DNA of 36,521 nt from a virus. The notes under the pieces were generated by a model. That model saw only the letters and a program-made list of their open reading frames with translations. It was not told the origin of the DNA and did not search any database. Both the position numbers and the translations under genes were made by a program. Positions within the stretch are counted from its first letter, which is position 1, and each line of letters begins with the position of its first letter. Of the stretch, positions 23,085 to 30,487 are shown one piece after another. The stretch lies in IMG/VR virus record IMGVR_UViG_3300010354_000246, positions 1 through 36,521 of that record; one strand, written 5' to 3'.

Positions 23085-23384
23085 ATGTCCCTCTCAGCTA
23101 CCGCGCAAGCCGCGCTTGCCGCCGCCCTCTCCACCCGTGGCCCGAACAAGGGCAAGCTCCTGCGCTCCGCCCCTAAATCCAACACGCATGCCTGCGCCGC
23201 GTGGCAGGGTGCCATGCTGTCCGTCAACCCGTTCAAGGCTAGCATCTTCGCGCTGATCATGATGGATGAGGCGCAGCGCGCCATCTTCGCCGAGGTGCAG
23301 GCACATTTCGATGCCATGCCCAAAGCGGAGCGCATCAAATTCGATGCCGATCGCGCCACCCTCGAAGCCTGCGGCGTGTGGTAA
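23085..23384 (+). CDS. Early protein of unknown function (99 aa)
   Basis: MSLSATAQAALAAALSTRGP, then NKGKLLRSAPKSNTHACAAW and a hydrophobic region FKASIFALIMMDEAQRAIFA, ends with KAERIKFDADRATLEACGVW. It is mostly helical. The shared leader fixes the start; a longer reading frame upstream in the same phase is a shadow of the 67-aa gene. Confidence 0.65.
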   Translation: MSLSATAQAALAAALSTRGPNKGKLLRSAPKSNTHACAAWQGAMLSVNPFKASIFALIMMDEAQRAIFAEVQAHFDAMPKAERIKFDADRATLEACGVW

Positions 23385-23396
23385 GGAGCTAGAACC

Positions 23397-23648
23397 ATGT
23401 CCGAACATGCAAGCGATGATGCGTCTGAGGCGATGCGCTACGCGCACCATGCCGCCGAGCAGGTGGAGATGCTGCTGGATCGCTACTGGGGCGATGCTGG
23501 GTCCGATCCTGAGATGGTTCACGCATGGTGCGACACGTTGGAAGCTCTCGCAAAAGAAATTGTGCGCGAGATCGGCGAACCAGCGGAACGCCTGCCAAGC
23601 GGGGGCCTCGTGAAGCGCCGCTTCCTCGACGTCTACAGGGGAGAGTAG
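23397..23648 (+). CDS. Early protein of unknown function (83 aa)
   Basis: Good AAGGAG site 8 bases upstream. The acidic helical protein MSEHASDDASEAMRYAHHAA, then EQVEMLLDRYWGDAGSDPEM, lacks the shared leader even though it also starts ATGTCC. No family was recognised. Confidence 0.65.
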   Translation: MSEHASDDASEAMRYAHHAAEQVEMLLDRYWGDAGSDPEMVHAWCDTLEALAKEIVREIGEPAERLPSGGLVKRRFLDVYRGE

Positions 23649-23650
23649 GG

Positions 23651-23929
23651 ATGATGAACAGTCTTATACAGCAATTACGAGGGCTTTCTCGTTGGGAACA
23701 TGGCGACGTGTCAATCGGCGACGAGGCTGCCGATGAAATTGAACGATTGCGAGCAGCACTGCGCCCGTTTGCAGGGCTGTTTCTCTGGCCCGATGACTTA
23801 GGGGAAGATGCCGCCGCAAACATTCGTTCTGATCCGGACTGGGACAGTGTGGAAAACGATTCTTCGAAAGAGGAAATATTCATATCTAGAGGCTGCATCA
23901 GGGCTGCGCGTGCCGCGCTCAAGCCGTGA
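23651..23929 (+). CDS. Early protein of unknown function (92 aa)
   Basis: Two consecutive ATGs (23651, 23654) follow GGGGAGAGTAGGG. The sequence MMNSLIQQLRGLSRWEHGDV, then SIGDEAADEIERLRAALRPF, has the ADEIERLRAAL helix common in small phage proteins that accompany nucleotide or replication genes. No function is assigned. Confidence 0.6.
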   Translation: MMNSLIQQLRGLSRWEHGDVSIGDEAADEIERLRAALRPFAGLFLWPDDLGEDAAANIRSDPDWDSVENDSSKEEIFISRGCIRAARAALKP

Positions 23930-23951
23930 GGAACGTAAGGAGAACATCGCC

Positions 23952-24248
23952 ATGCACGATTCGTGGGGCTGGCAGGGGTTGCGAATAGCGTGGGAGGCGC
24001 ACCAAAAGCCTGCGCGGATAGCGGCCCGGCTGCGAGCGGAGGCCGAGTGTAATCGGAAGGAGGTGGAGGCGCTGCACGTGGTGCTGTCGCATGCCAAGCC
24101 GAAGGATGCCCGTGCCATCAAGACGCGCATCCTGATGCTGCTGCGGGAGGCGGGTGAAAAGAGAGCAAGGGCACGGCGGCTAGAAGCGAGGCGCTCACCG
24201 GAAATGTCTAATGATATCAATGACTTAGCCGGCGGGGTGAGGAAGTGA
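23952..24248 (+). CDS. Early protein of unknown function, 3' end inside fold-back copy 2 (98 aa)
   Basis: AAGGAG lies 9 bases before the ATG. MHDSWGWQGLRIAWEAHQKP leads into a long basic helix (RIAARLRAEAECNRKEVEAL) and ends NDINDLAGGVRK. The last 39 bases are the left part of the fold-back element, so its C-terminus is encoded by the repeat. No family was recognised. Confidence 0.6.
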   Translation: MHDSWGWQGLRIAWEAHQKPARIAARLRAEAECNRKEVEALHVVLSHAKPKDARAIKTRILMLLREAGEKRARARRLEARRSPEMSNDINDLAGGVRK

Positions 24249-24356
24249 GCAGCGTGCCCAACCTTTTTCTATATCTTCTTCTTTCTTAAGAGGAGAATAG
24301 GGTGCTCGCCTTCCTCACTCCCTCACCGATCGACAGTAAGTCCTTGATTTTGTTGG
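24210..24356. repeat. Fold-back repeat element, copy 2
   Basis: The left box AATGATATCAATGACTTAGC (24210-24229) is the exact reverse complement of the left box of copy 1. It is again followed after 6 bases by GGTGAGGAAGTGAGC. It pairs with TAAGTCCTTGAT (about 24338-24349). GTGAGGAAGTGAGC pairs with GCTCGCCTTCCTCAC, and an A+T-rich CTATATC...TTAAGA tip is kept. Box orientation is reversed relative to copy 1, yet base pairing within the element is preserved. Confidence 0.75.
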
Positions 24357-24402
24357 GTTTTTTGTGGTGAGAAAGGCGCCGAGAACCCGGTGAGAAAGTA
24401 TC

Positions 24403-24432
24403 TTGACACGCCGAATGCCACCCAGCTAGAAG
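24403..24432 (+). promoter_or_regulatory. Rightward promoter candidate with overlapping inverted repeat
   Basis: TTGACA (24403-24408, perfect), 18 bases, TAGAAG (24427-24432, weak). TGCCACCC/GGGTGGCA arms (24416-24447) span the -10 and could be an operator or a leader hairpin. Two GGTGAGAAAG copies lie just upstream. The next gene starts at 24542. Confidence 0.5.
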
Positions 24433-24541
24433 CACAGACGGGTGGCATAGTATCAGGAGACTACATCTTGCCACGTGTTGCGTAGGAATTCAACTTGGCG
24501 GGGGCCTTACGGCCTGCCCCATACATGAAGGAGGGAAGCAG

Positions 24542-24745
24542 ATGATCGAACGTGATCCGCAGCTAACGCTGCAAGCGGTGGCCGACGAGCTAGGCTGGGA
24601 CACTTCCAGCATGCTGCTGGTCACCCTGAATTTCATCGCATCACTGGGGCATGAGCGCCGGCAAGCCTTCGCAATCTACCTTGACACCGTGCGTGAGGAG
24701 GAGATAGCCTTCAACACGTTGCCGCCCAACCATCAGGGCGCTTGA
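24542..24745 (+). CDS. Hypothetical protein (67 aa)
   Basis: Strong GGAGGGAAGCAG ribosome site. MIERDPQLTLQAVADELGWD, then TSSMLLVTLNFIASLGHERR, is helical; the first 25 residues resemble half of a helix-turn-helix (LQAVADELGW). It might regulate transcription, but the domain is incomplete and this is weak. Confidence 0.65.
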   Translation: MIERDPQLTLQAVADELGWDTSSMLLVTLNFIASLGHERRQAFAIYLDTVREEEIAFNTLPPNHQGA

Positions 24746-25025
24746 CCCTCGCACCTGCAAGCTCTGGCATTGGGGCTTGCATAGCGAAGGCCAATCCCGG
24801 CTTTCACAATTTATCTAGGAGGTGACCCCGCTTTCAACGCTGGATGATCCGGCTGGCGTATCTACTCTGCATCTCTAGCCCCGCATGACTCCTAGAGTCG
24901 GATACATGCGTGCGGGGTATGGGCAAACCGTTGGCGGTCACGCGCACCCATTGCGACGGGGTGTGGAAGTGTGGCGGTAATGCAGGGACCGGATCACTTT
25001 ACTTCAACCCAACAGGAGATCAGTC
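24746..25025 (+). other. Non-coding stretch with a long stem-loop
   Basis: No gene is supported in about 280 bases. A perfect anti-16S site (AGGAGGTGA, about 24820) has only tiny frames behind it. CCCCGCATG (24879-24887) pairs with CATGCG-tg-CGGGG (24905-24917), with a second stem GACTC/GAGTC inside the loop. Confidence 0.5.
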
Positions 25026-25358
25026 ATGGTCAAGCATGTTTCTTCCGTGATCACCCACTACAACTACGTGTGGCAGCACCGTGCCACGCACCGGGTTTCG
25101 AGCGGCGTGCATATCGCCAGCATGAAGTCCGGCTACCATTGGCAGGTGACGCCCCGCATGCAGGCATGGGTGTTCGACCTGCGCCGCCTTGGCGACGTGG
25201 ACATGGTGGAATTCCGGGTGACCAGCGAGCGTGGCACGTGGCTGGGCAAGGTTCCCCGGGCGCGCCTGCCCCGCAAGGTGGTCTCGATTGCGGCTAGCCC
25301 CGAGGGTGACCTGCTGCTGGGCCGCCGCTACTCTGCCTACTTCCGCAAGGTGGCCTGA
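25026..25358 (+). CDS. Hypothetical protein (110 aa)
   Basis: AGGAG lies 8 bases before the ATG. MVKHVSSVITHYNYVWQHRA, then SSGVHIASMKSGYHWQVTPR and FDLRRLGDVDMVEFRVTSER, is beta-rich and basic (pI high by inspection), compatible with nucleic-acid binding. No family was recognised. Confidence 0.65.
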   Translation: MVKHVSSVITHYNYVWQHRATHRVSSGVHIASMKSGYHWQVTPRMQAWVFDLRRLGDVDMVEFRVTSERGTWLGKVPRARLPRKVVSIAASPEGDLLLGRRYSAYFRKVA

Positions 25359-25359
25359 C

Positions 25360-25455
25360 ATGGAAGGCATTGTCACGTATCTGCTGCTGGAGGTGGCCAT
25401 CGCTGCCATTGGCGGTGGCATCCTGGTTGTATACCTTTTGAGCAAGGGAGGCTGA
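25360..25455 (+). CDS. Single-pass membrane peptide (31 aa)
   Basis: MEGIVTYLLLEVAIAAIGGG, then ILVVYLLSKGG, has one transmembrane segment with acidic N-terminal and basic C-terminal ends. It starts one base after the previous stop, in a chain of tightly packed small genes. The role is unknown. Confidence 0.5.
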   Translation: MEGIVTYLLLEVAIAAIGGGILVVYLLSKGG

Positions 25456-25456
25456 C

Positions 25457-25555
25457 ATGGGCGAGCGCCCCTTCTTTGTGGTGCCCCGGCTTAGGAGGGG
25501 CGCACTGGGCTGGATGTATCTGCGCTGGGGCCGCAAGCTCTGGCGCCTGTGGTGA
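25457..25555 (+). CDS. Small basic Trp/Arg-rich peptide (32 aa)
   Basis: AAGGGAGG lies 6 bases before the ATG. MGERPFFVVPRLRRGALGWM, then YLRWGRKLWRLW, is Arg/Trp-rich and amphipathic, reminiscent of membrane-active peptides. It starts one base after the membrane peptide's stop. No homology is known. Confidence 0.5.
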   Translation: MGERPFFVVPRLRRGALGWMYLRWGRKLWRLW

Positions 25556-25565
25556 GGAGGCAAGC

Positions 25566-25811
25566 ATGCCACGCAGAAAGAAAGCTGACCTGAATCAGAT
25601 CTTGGAATGGGAGCTTGACCCGTTCCGAAAGCTGAAGCCTGAGATCGAGCAGTTGCTGGTGGACATCGGCCATGACTACGCTCGCCTGCAAAAGAGTGGC
25701 ACCGCCCTCGACTACAGGGTGGCCGTCTCCAAGCAGGCAGCGGTGGCCCGCCAGCTTCTGTCCGTGGTGCGGGCCTGTCAGGGGCTGCCCAACAGGGAGG
25801 ACATCTTGTGA
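25566..25811 (+). CDS. Hypothetical helical protein (81 aa)
   Basis: GAGGAGG lies 5 bases before the ATG. MPRRKKADLNQILEWELDPF, then RKLKPEIEQLLVDIGHDYAR, is mainly helical with a basic start. It overlaps the next gene's GTG by 4 bases. Confidence 0.6.
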   Translation: MPRRKKADLNQILEWELDPFRKLKPEIEQLLVDIGHDYARLQKSGTALDYRVAVSKQAAVARQLLSVVRACQGLPNREDIL

Positions 25812-26095
25812 CTAGGACGCAAGCCTTGCAGGTGTCCTTTCCGCTGCGCCTGCATGATGGTACCGAACACGATGTCAATGGTACCGCCGTCGCTGTGTGG
25901 CGGGAGTGGGTGCAGGATGGCGAGGCCCTGATCGCACTCGAACAGGTGGCCTTGGTCAGCGCCGAGGTGGATGGGCTGCATCTGAACGACGAGCAGCTTC
26001 GTCTCTTTCAGGAACTCTACAAGCCGATGTATGAGGAGGCACTCGAATGGATGGCGTTGTCGCTGGTGGAGGCATCCGTCTCCGTCATCCACTGA
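25808..26095 (+). CDS. Hypothetical protein (95 aa)
   Basis: GTG start overlapping the previous stop, with GGGAGGA upstream. MTRTQALQVSFPLRLHDGTE, then VNGTAVAVWREWVQDGEALI, is a beta-rich N-half followed by a helical C-half (DEQLRLFQELYKPMYEEALE). No family was recognised. Confidence 0.6.
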   Translation: MTRTQALQVSFPLRLHDGTEHDVNGTAVAVWREWVQDGEALIALEQVALVSAEVDGLHLNDEQLRLFQELYKPMYEEALEWMALSLVEASVSVIH

Positions 26096-26280
26096 AGGCG
26101 GGCGTCAAGGCCCGTAAGTATTATCTCGGGTGCGTCATGGTCCGGCAGCTTGACGGCACCGTGAAAGTGTGGGCACCTGTCTACGGGGAGCGGCCTGCCC
26201 GGTGGGAACTGGTCAGGATCGCCTCCTCGATGAAGTCAGCGCACAACTTTGTGCATAACACACGAGCAAAGAAAGGCTGA
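26047..26280 (+). CDS. Hypothetical protein overlapping its neighbour (77 aa)
   Basis: GAGGAGG lies 7 bases before the ATG although the gene starts 49 bases inside the previous one. MDGVVAGGGIRLRHPLKAGV, then KARKYYLGCVMVRQLDGTVK, is basic with a beta-like pattern. The overlap in another frame constrains both sequences. Confidence 0.55.
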   Translation: MDGVVAGGGIRLRHPLKAGVKARKYYLGCVMVRQLDGTVKVWAPVYGERPARWELVRIASSMKSAHNFVHNTRAKKG

Positions 26281-26284
26281 TCAC

Positions 26285-28441
26285 ATGCTTATGATGCGAG
26301 AGCGGGAGACTGGGGAGGCCGGCGGCCTTGGCAGCGGCGGCGCATTCACCATTGCGGCCAGTGTCAAGGCGTTCGAGGTTCTGTCCTCCAACCTGTACCA
26401 GAACAAGACCCTTGCGGTGATCCGCGAGATCACGTGCAACGCAGTGGATGCACACACGGCGGCTGGCCTGCCGATTAGCACCATCCAAGTCCACCTGCCC
26501 ACCTACATGGAGCCGGTGTTCTGGGTGCGCGACTACGGGTCCGGCCTGTCCGACGAGGATGTGCTGTCCCTGTATACGACCTACTTCCGATCCACTAAGG
26601 ATCAGGACAACAGCCAGATCGGCGGCTTTGGTCTCGGCTCCAAGTCCCCCTTCGCCGTGGCCGACCAGTTCACCGTCACCTCGTGGCACGGTGGGTTCAA
26701 GTCCACCTATGCCTGCTACAAGCAGGACGGCATGCCGCAGGTCAATGCGGTGGGCAAGGAACCTTGCGGCTCTCAGACCGGCTTCGAAGTGCGCGTGCCC
26801 CTGACTGCCCGCTCCGCCTCCATCGTGGGCTGGCATACGCAGGCGCGCTCGCTGTTCCGCTGGTGGCCCGAGACACCTGCCGTCACTCCCTCCGATATCT
26901 TGGATGGCAGCTTCCTTTCCGACGACCTGCTGCTCACGTCCGACTATGAGGTGGGCGGGGCGCCGGGCTGGGCTATCTTCAAGCACGTGCATCAGAACAC
27001 GCTGGTCATGGGCAATGTGCCCTACCACCTGAACGAGACAGCCATCACGGGGCTGCCCGGTCTTATCCTGCAACTGCTGGGCAAGATCAGGCTTGTCATT
27101 CGGGTGCCGATGGGCAGCGTGTCCATCAGCCCCTCTCGCGAGACGCTGTCTTATGATGCGGCTACCAACAAGTATCTGGCAGACAAGCTGGTGCAGATCG
27201 GCCGTGAGATCACGGTCAAGCTGGAGAAGGAAATCTCTGCCAGCCCAAGCCTGGCCGCAGCCCGTGAACGTGTGCACGGCCGGGGCGAACACTCCCTGTC
27301 CCTCCTGTTCGGACGGCTCAGGGATATTGTGAAGCCGCGCTGGAATGGGAAGCCCGTGCCCGAGACGGTTAGCTTCAAGCTGCACACCGCCTTCACCAAG
27401 CCGGCGCAAGCCTTCGACTATGTGAAGCCCGGCCACTGGTCCACCTTCCGGCGGGATTCCTACCCCGAAACTGATCCGGTCTTCGAGCATGCCTTCCCCA
27501 AGTATGAGACCGTGGTGCGCCTGATCATGTGGACTGAGCGGGTCACGGCTGCGACCTTCCGCAAGCTTCGCCACCACTACTTGCAGGGTGGCAAGCGAAA
27601 TGACGTGCGGTTGCAGGTGGTGTCGGGCATCCCGTATCAGGAGCTTGTGGATAAGTGTGCCGAGATCGGCATGCCGGTCCCCGTGAATATCGACACGGCG
27701 CTGACTGCCCCGCCGCCTGTCACGTCCGCATCTACCCGTGTCCCGGCCACCCAGTTCTATGACGTATCGATGCGTGATCACAACTACAGCTACACGCTGG
27801 TACGGGACACGCTCGACCTGTCGGGCGGCGGTGTGTACGTCCGCTTCGCTGATGGCAGGCCCATCCACTCCAAGCTTCTGTATGTGGCGGCCTGTCTGTT
27901 GACGCAGCAGGCGATTGCTCCGGCGCGTGTCATCGGCCTGCCCTCCAGCAAGCTGGCTCCGAATGGCAAGCTGCTCAAGGCGTTGGCTGCCAACGGCTGG
28001 CAGGAACTGGATACCGACTACCTCCAGAACATGGTGGACATGCCGGCTCTCCTCGAAGGCGAGCGCCAGACTGCCATCCATTACCTTCTTTCCGAACTGT
28101 CTGGCCTGCGCCGCAGTCTCGTGCGGGTCGGCATGGAGGACGCGAATGCAGGCGCAATGTGGAAGGGCTTCGCCCCTGTTCACGCTGCCCTTCAGCCTCA
28201 CTTCGCCTTGTATTTGAAGGCTGGCACCCAGCTTGGCCAGCGTGTTCGCAGGCTGGATGCTGCCACGTTGCAGGAGGTGTTGTCGCCTGCACAGTGGAAG
28301 CAGATCGAGGATACGCTTGCAATCAAGAGCAATGTGCTGCAAGCTGTCGAGGGTTTCTTGAAGCAGCACCCGCTGCTCGCTTACGTTGACGGGGCAGGTA
28401 AGCTCGACGTTGACGCTGTCCGTGAATACGTAAACCGCTGA
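26285..28441 (+). CDS. rIIA: RIIA-like GHKL ATPase (718 aa)
   Basis: It carries a GHKL (Bergerat) nucleotide-binding fold: N-box REITCNAVDAH (residues 46-56), G1 RDYGSGLS (about 82-89) and G2 IGGFGLGSKSPF (112-123). The length matches T4 RIIA (about 725 residues) and the next gene is RIIB-like, the same pair as in T4. RIIA/RIIB act at the membrane in T4 exclusion by lambda Rex; their molecular role elsewhere is unclear. The start is ATG at 26285 with GAAAGG upstream. It is the first of a rightward block leading into recombination genes. Confidence 0.87.
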   Translation: MLMMRERETGEAGGLGSGGAFTIAASVKAFEVLSSNLYQNKTLAVIREITCNAVDAHTAAGLPISTIQVHLPTYMEPVFWVRDYGSGLSDEDVLSLYTTYFRSTKDQDNSQIGGFGLGSKSPFAVADQFTVTSWHGGFKSTYACYKQDGMPQVNAVGKEPCGSQTGFEVRVPLTARSASIVGWHTQARSLFRWWPETPAVTPSDILDGSFLSDDLLLTSDYEVGGAPGWAIFKHVHQNTLVMGNVPYHLNETAITGLPGLILQLLGKIRLVIRVPMGSVSISPSRETLSYDAATNKYLADKLVQIGREITVKLEKEISASPSLAAARERVHGRGEHSLSLLFGRLRDIVKPRWNGKPVPETVSFKLHTAFTKPAQAFDYVKPGHWSTFRRDSYPETDPVFEHAFPKYETVVRLIMWTERVTAATFRKLRHHYLQGGKRNDVRLQVVSGIPYQELVDKCAEIGMPVPVNIDTALTAPPPVTSASTRVPATQFYDVSMRDHNYSYTLVRDTLDLSGGGVYVRFADGRPIHSKLLYVAACLLTQQAIAPARVIGLPSSKLAPNGKLLKALAANGWQELDTDYLQNMVDMPALLEGERQTAIHYLLSELSGLRRSLVRVGMEDANAGAMWKGFAPVHAALQPHFALYLKAGTQLGQRVRRLDAATLQEVLSPAQWKQIEDTLAIKSNVLQAVEGFLKQHPLLAYVDGAGKLDVDAVREYVNR

Positions 28442-28461
28442 TCCAGAAGGAGATGTCAGCA

Positions 28462-29259
28462 ATGGTTCCGTTCATCCTCGCTTCCGACTCGGTGTCCCTG
28501 TTCCCGTTCGGGCTGGCACCGATCACGCTCGACTCGTCGCACGTCAACTTCGCTGCGGTGGTCGAGGCCATCAAGGCGCGCGACTTCGACACGGCTATCG
28601 AACTGGCCTCCATCGCATCCTTCGTCAACAAGGTGACTGAAGGCAACGTCACCGTGACTGAGGCCGGCGTTACCTTCAAGGGCCAGCCCATCAGCGGCTA
28701 CCTCGCCGACAAGATGGTGGTGTTCCTGCGCAATGGCCTGCCCATCGAACACTACTGCCGGTTCCTCGACAACCTCATGGCCAACCCGTCCATGACTAGC
28801 CGCAGCGAACTGTTCTTGTTCCTCGAAGCTGCCGACCTGCCGATCACGCCGGACGGCCACTTCCTGGCATACAAGGCGGTGCGCTCCGACTTCAAGGATA
28901 AGCACTCCGGCACCTTCGACAACTCGCCCGGCAACATCCATGTCATGGCACGCCACGATGTGGACGACGACCGGAACAAGACGTGCAGCTACGGCTTCCA
29001 CGCTGCCGCATACGAGTACGCGAAGAACTTCATGTCAGGCGATGGTAAGATGGTCGCCGTCAAGATCAACCCGGCACACGTGGTGTCGGTGCCTTCTGAC
29101 TACGGTAACCAGAAGCTGCGCTGCACCAGCTATGAGGTGATGTTCGAGGTGCCCGGCGCTGCCGACATCTTCAAGGGCAAGCCCCTCTATGAGGACACGC
29201 ATGCCCCCTTCGACGACGAGGATCGTGACTACCTGTTCTGGCTGGGCGACAAGGACTGA
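28462..29259 (+). CDS. rIIB: RIIB-like protein (265 aa)
   Basis: Conserved RIIB segments are visible: PISGYLADKMVVFLRNGLPI, then ELFLFLEAADLPITPDGHFL, AYKAVRSDFKDKHSGTFDNS (about 135-155), VDDDRNKTCSYGFHAAAYEY and MVAVKINPAHVVSVPSDYGN. AAGGAG sits 9 bases before the ATG at 28462; an upstream ATG touches the ribosome site and was not used. It ends just before a UUCG-loop hairpin. It pairs functionally with the upstream rIIA-like protein. Confidence 0.87.
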   Translation: MVPFILASDSVSLFPFGLAPITLDSSHVNFAAVVEAIKARDFDTAIELASIASFVNKVTEGNVTVTEAGVTFKGQPISGYLADKMVVFLRNGLPIEHYCRFLDNLMANPSMTSRSELFLFLEAADLPITPDGHFLAYKAVRSDFKDKHSGTFDNSPGNIHVMARHDVDDDRNKTCSYGFHAAAYEYAKNFMSGDGKMVAVKINPAHVVSVPSDYGNQKLRCTSYEVMFEVPGAADIFKGKPLYEDTHAPFDDEDRDYLFWLGDKD

Positions 29260-29266
29260 CGGATCG

Positions 29267-29288
29267 GGGGAGGGCTTCGGCTCTCCCC
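29267..29288 (+). terminator. GC-rich hairpin with TTCG loop after rIIB
   Basis: GGGGAGGGC-TTCG-GCTCTCCCC (one G-T pair), a very stable UUCG tetraloop hairpin followed by TTCCC. It is probably a partial terminator or 3'-end protector; no long T-tract. Confidence 0.6.
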
Positions 29289-29310
29289 TTCCCATCCCGG
29301 AGACATGAAG

Positions 29311-29604
29311 ATGAGCGACGATGCGACTGATACACCTGCTGCTGTTCCTGTGGATAATCCTCCTGTTCTGAACCGGCTCACGCGGGCGCAGGTCTTTGCC
29401 CGAGATCCCGAGGAGACGACACAGGAAGACATCGACTTCATCGTGGCCGAGCTTCGCAAGATCAATGAGCGCAACCGCAAGGCCCGCAAGGACGACGAAG
29501 CCATTGCCGAGGGCACGGCCAAGCTCAAGAAGGCCAACGCCGCAACCCGCAAGAAGAAGGGCGCCGCCCCGCTTCCTGCCGATCTGCTGGACGCCAAGCT
29601 ATGA
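29311..29604 (+). CDS. Hypothetical charged protein (97 aa)
   Basis: GGAG lies 8 bases before the ATG at 29311 (an ATG at 29305 is only 3 bases from it). The N-terminus is Pro/Asp-rich, then TQEDIDFIVAELRKINERNR and a Lys/Ala-rich tail (KKANAATRKKKGAAPLPADL) follow. The stop overlaps the next start. It is possibly an accessory of the nuclease that follows. Confidence 0.6.
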   Translation: MSDDATDTPAAVPVDNPPVLNRLTRAQVFARDPEETTQEDIDFIVAELRKINERNRKARKDDEAIAEGTAKLKKANAATRKKKGAAPLPADLLDAKL

Positions 29605-29888
29605 AGCTGACCAATAAGCTGCGGCTGCCCGAGGCTATCGTCCGCGCAGTCAGCAACGATTCGTATACGAAAGGCGAGGCCGACATCTCGGTGACCGAAC
29701 TGCTGGTCCCGCCGCAGATGCGCAGGCTGCGTCTTGCCTATGACCACGAGCTTGAGGAGGATGTGAGCGACCGCATCTATTCGTTGCAGGGTCAGTCGAT
29801 GCACCATATCATCGAGCGTGCAGCGGATGGCGACGCCTTCGTTATGTGGAGGCTACCCTGTATGCGGAGTACGCAGGCTGGAAGGTGA
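29601..29888 (+). CDS. PD-(D/E)XK nuclease, N-terminal fragment (frameshifted)
   Basis: MKLTNKLRLPEAIVRAVSND, then DISVTELLVPPQMRRLRLAY and YSLQGQSMHHIIERAADGDA, matches the start of a phage Cas4/RecB-like nuclease family. After DAFVM (position 29846) the frame leaves the family and stops at 29888. The continuation is in the -1 frame of the next entry. If the two are joined there, the result, ending DAFVM-VEATLYAEYAGW, reads as one 295-residue protein. No slippery heptamer is present, so a base loss or a true split gene is more likely than programmed frameshifting. Confidence 0.7.
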   Translation: MKLTNKLRLPEAIVRAVSNDSYTKGEADISVTELLVPPQMRRLRLAYDHELEEDVSDRIYSLQGQSMHHIIERAADGDAFVMWRLPCMRSTQAGR

Positions 29889-30487
29889 AGGGCCAGGTCG
29901 ACCACCTGCTGCTGGCGACAGGCGAACTGCTGGACTTCAAGCTGACTTCCACCTACAAGGTGAAGCCGGGCCAGCCCCCTCGTGAGTGGGTCGAGCAGAC
30001 CAACATCTACAGGCGCATGCTGGAACGCGAGAAGGGCATGAGCATTCCTGCGGTTGCGATCCTTGCGATCCTGCGTGACTGGTCCAAGAGCCAGAGCCGC
30101 CGGTCACAGGACTATCCGCAGGCGCCCGTCATCAGGCTGGAGGTTCCGCTCTGGACACCGGAGCAGGCCGACGCTTTCATCGAGGAGCGTGTGCGTCTGC
30201 ATCAGGCGGCAGAGCCTGCGTCCTGCACCGAGGCTGACGTGTGGGCCAAGCCTGCCAAGTGGGCTGTCCATAAGCGGGGTGCTGCCAAGGCGATCCGGGT
30301 CTTCGATAATCCGATCGATGCGGAACAGCTTGCCAGCACAGCGTCTTCGTTGTATGTTGAGTACCGGCCGGGTGAAGCTGTTCGATGCCAAGACTGGTGT
30401 CAGGTGGCGCATCTGTGCCCGCAATGGCAAACAGATCCACGTAACAAACGCATCCCTTCCGTAGAGGAGAGTCTTTTCAATGGCTAA
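29846..30487 (+). CDS. PD-(D/E)XK nuclease, C-terminal fragment with Cys cluster
   Basis: From GTG 29846: GWKVKGQVDHLLLATGELLD-type strands with the active-site pattern VDHL then LDFKLTS (Asp-x-Lys), ILAILRDWSKSQ, APVIRLEVPLW and a final RCQDWCQVAHLCPQW. This is a Cas4-like C-terminal Cys cluster (Cx3Cx5C, perhaps with C227-type PASCTEADV) likely to hold an Fe-S site. The catalytic D and K are here but the His/Glu motif (HHIIER) is in the first fragment. No ribosome site precedes the GTG. It stops 8 bases inside the Sak4-like gene. Confidence 0.7.
   Translation: MEATLYAEYAGWKVKGQVDHLLLATGELLDFKLTSTYKVKPGQPPREWVEQTNIYRRMLEREKGMSIPAVAILAILRDWSKSQSRRSQDYPQAPVIRLEVPLWTPEQADAFIEERVRLHQAAEPASCTEADVWAKPAKWAVHKRGAAKAIRVFDNPIDAEQLASTASSLYVEYRPGEAVRCQDWCQVAHLCPQWQTDPRNKRIPSVEESLFNG

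Noticed and set aside
26213-28462. Long minus-strand frame (749 aa) opposite rIIA
   Set aside because: Shadow of the rIIA-like gene, which has clear GHKL motifs; no ribosome site.
29840-29850. Programmed -1 frameshift in the nuclease gene
   Set aside because: No X-XXY-YYZ slippery site or downstream pseudoknot is visible. Left as a mutation, split gene or sequence error.
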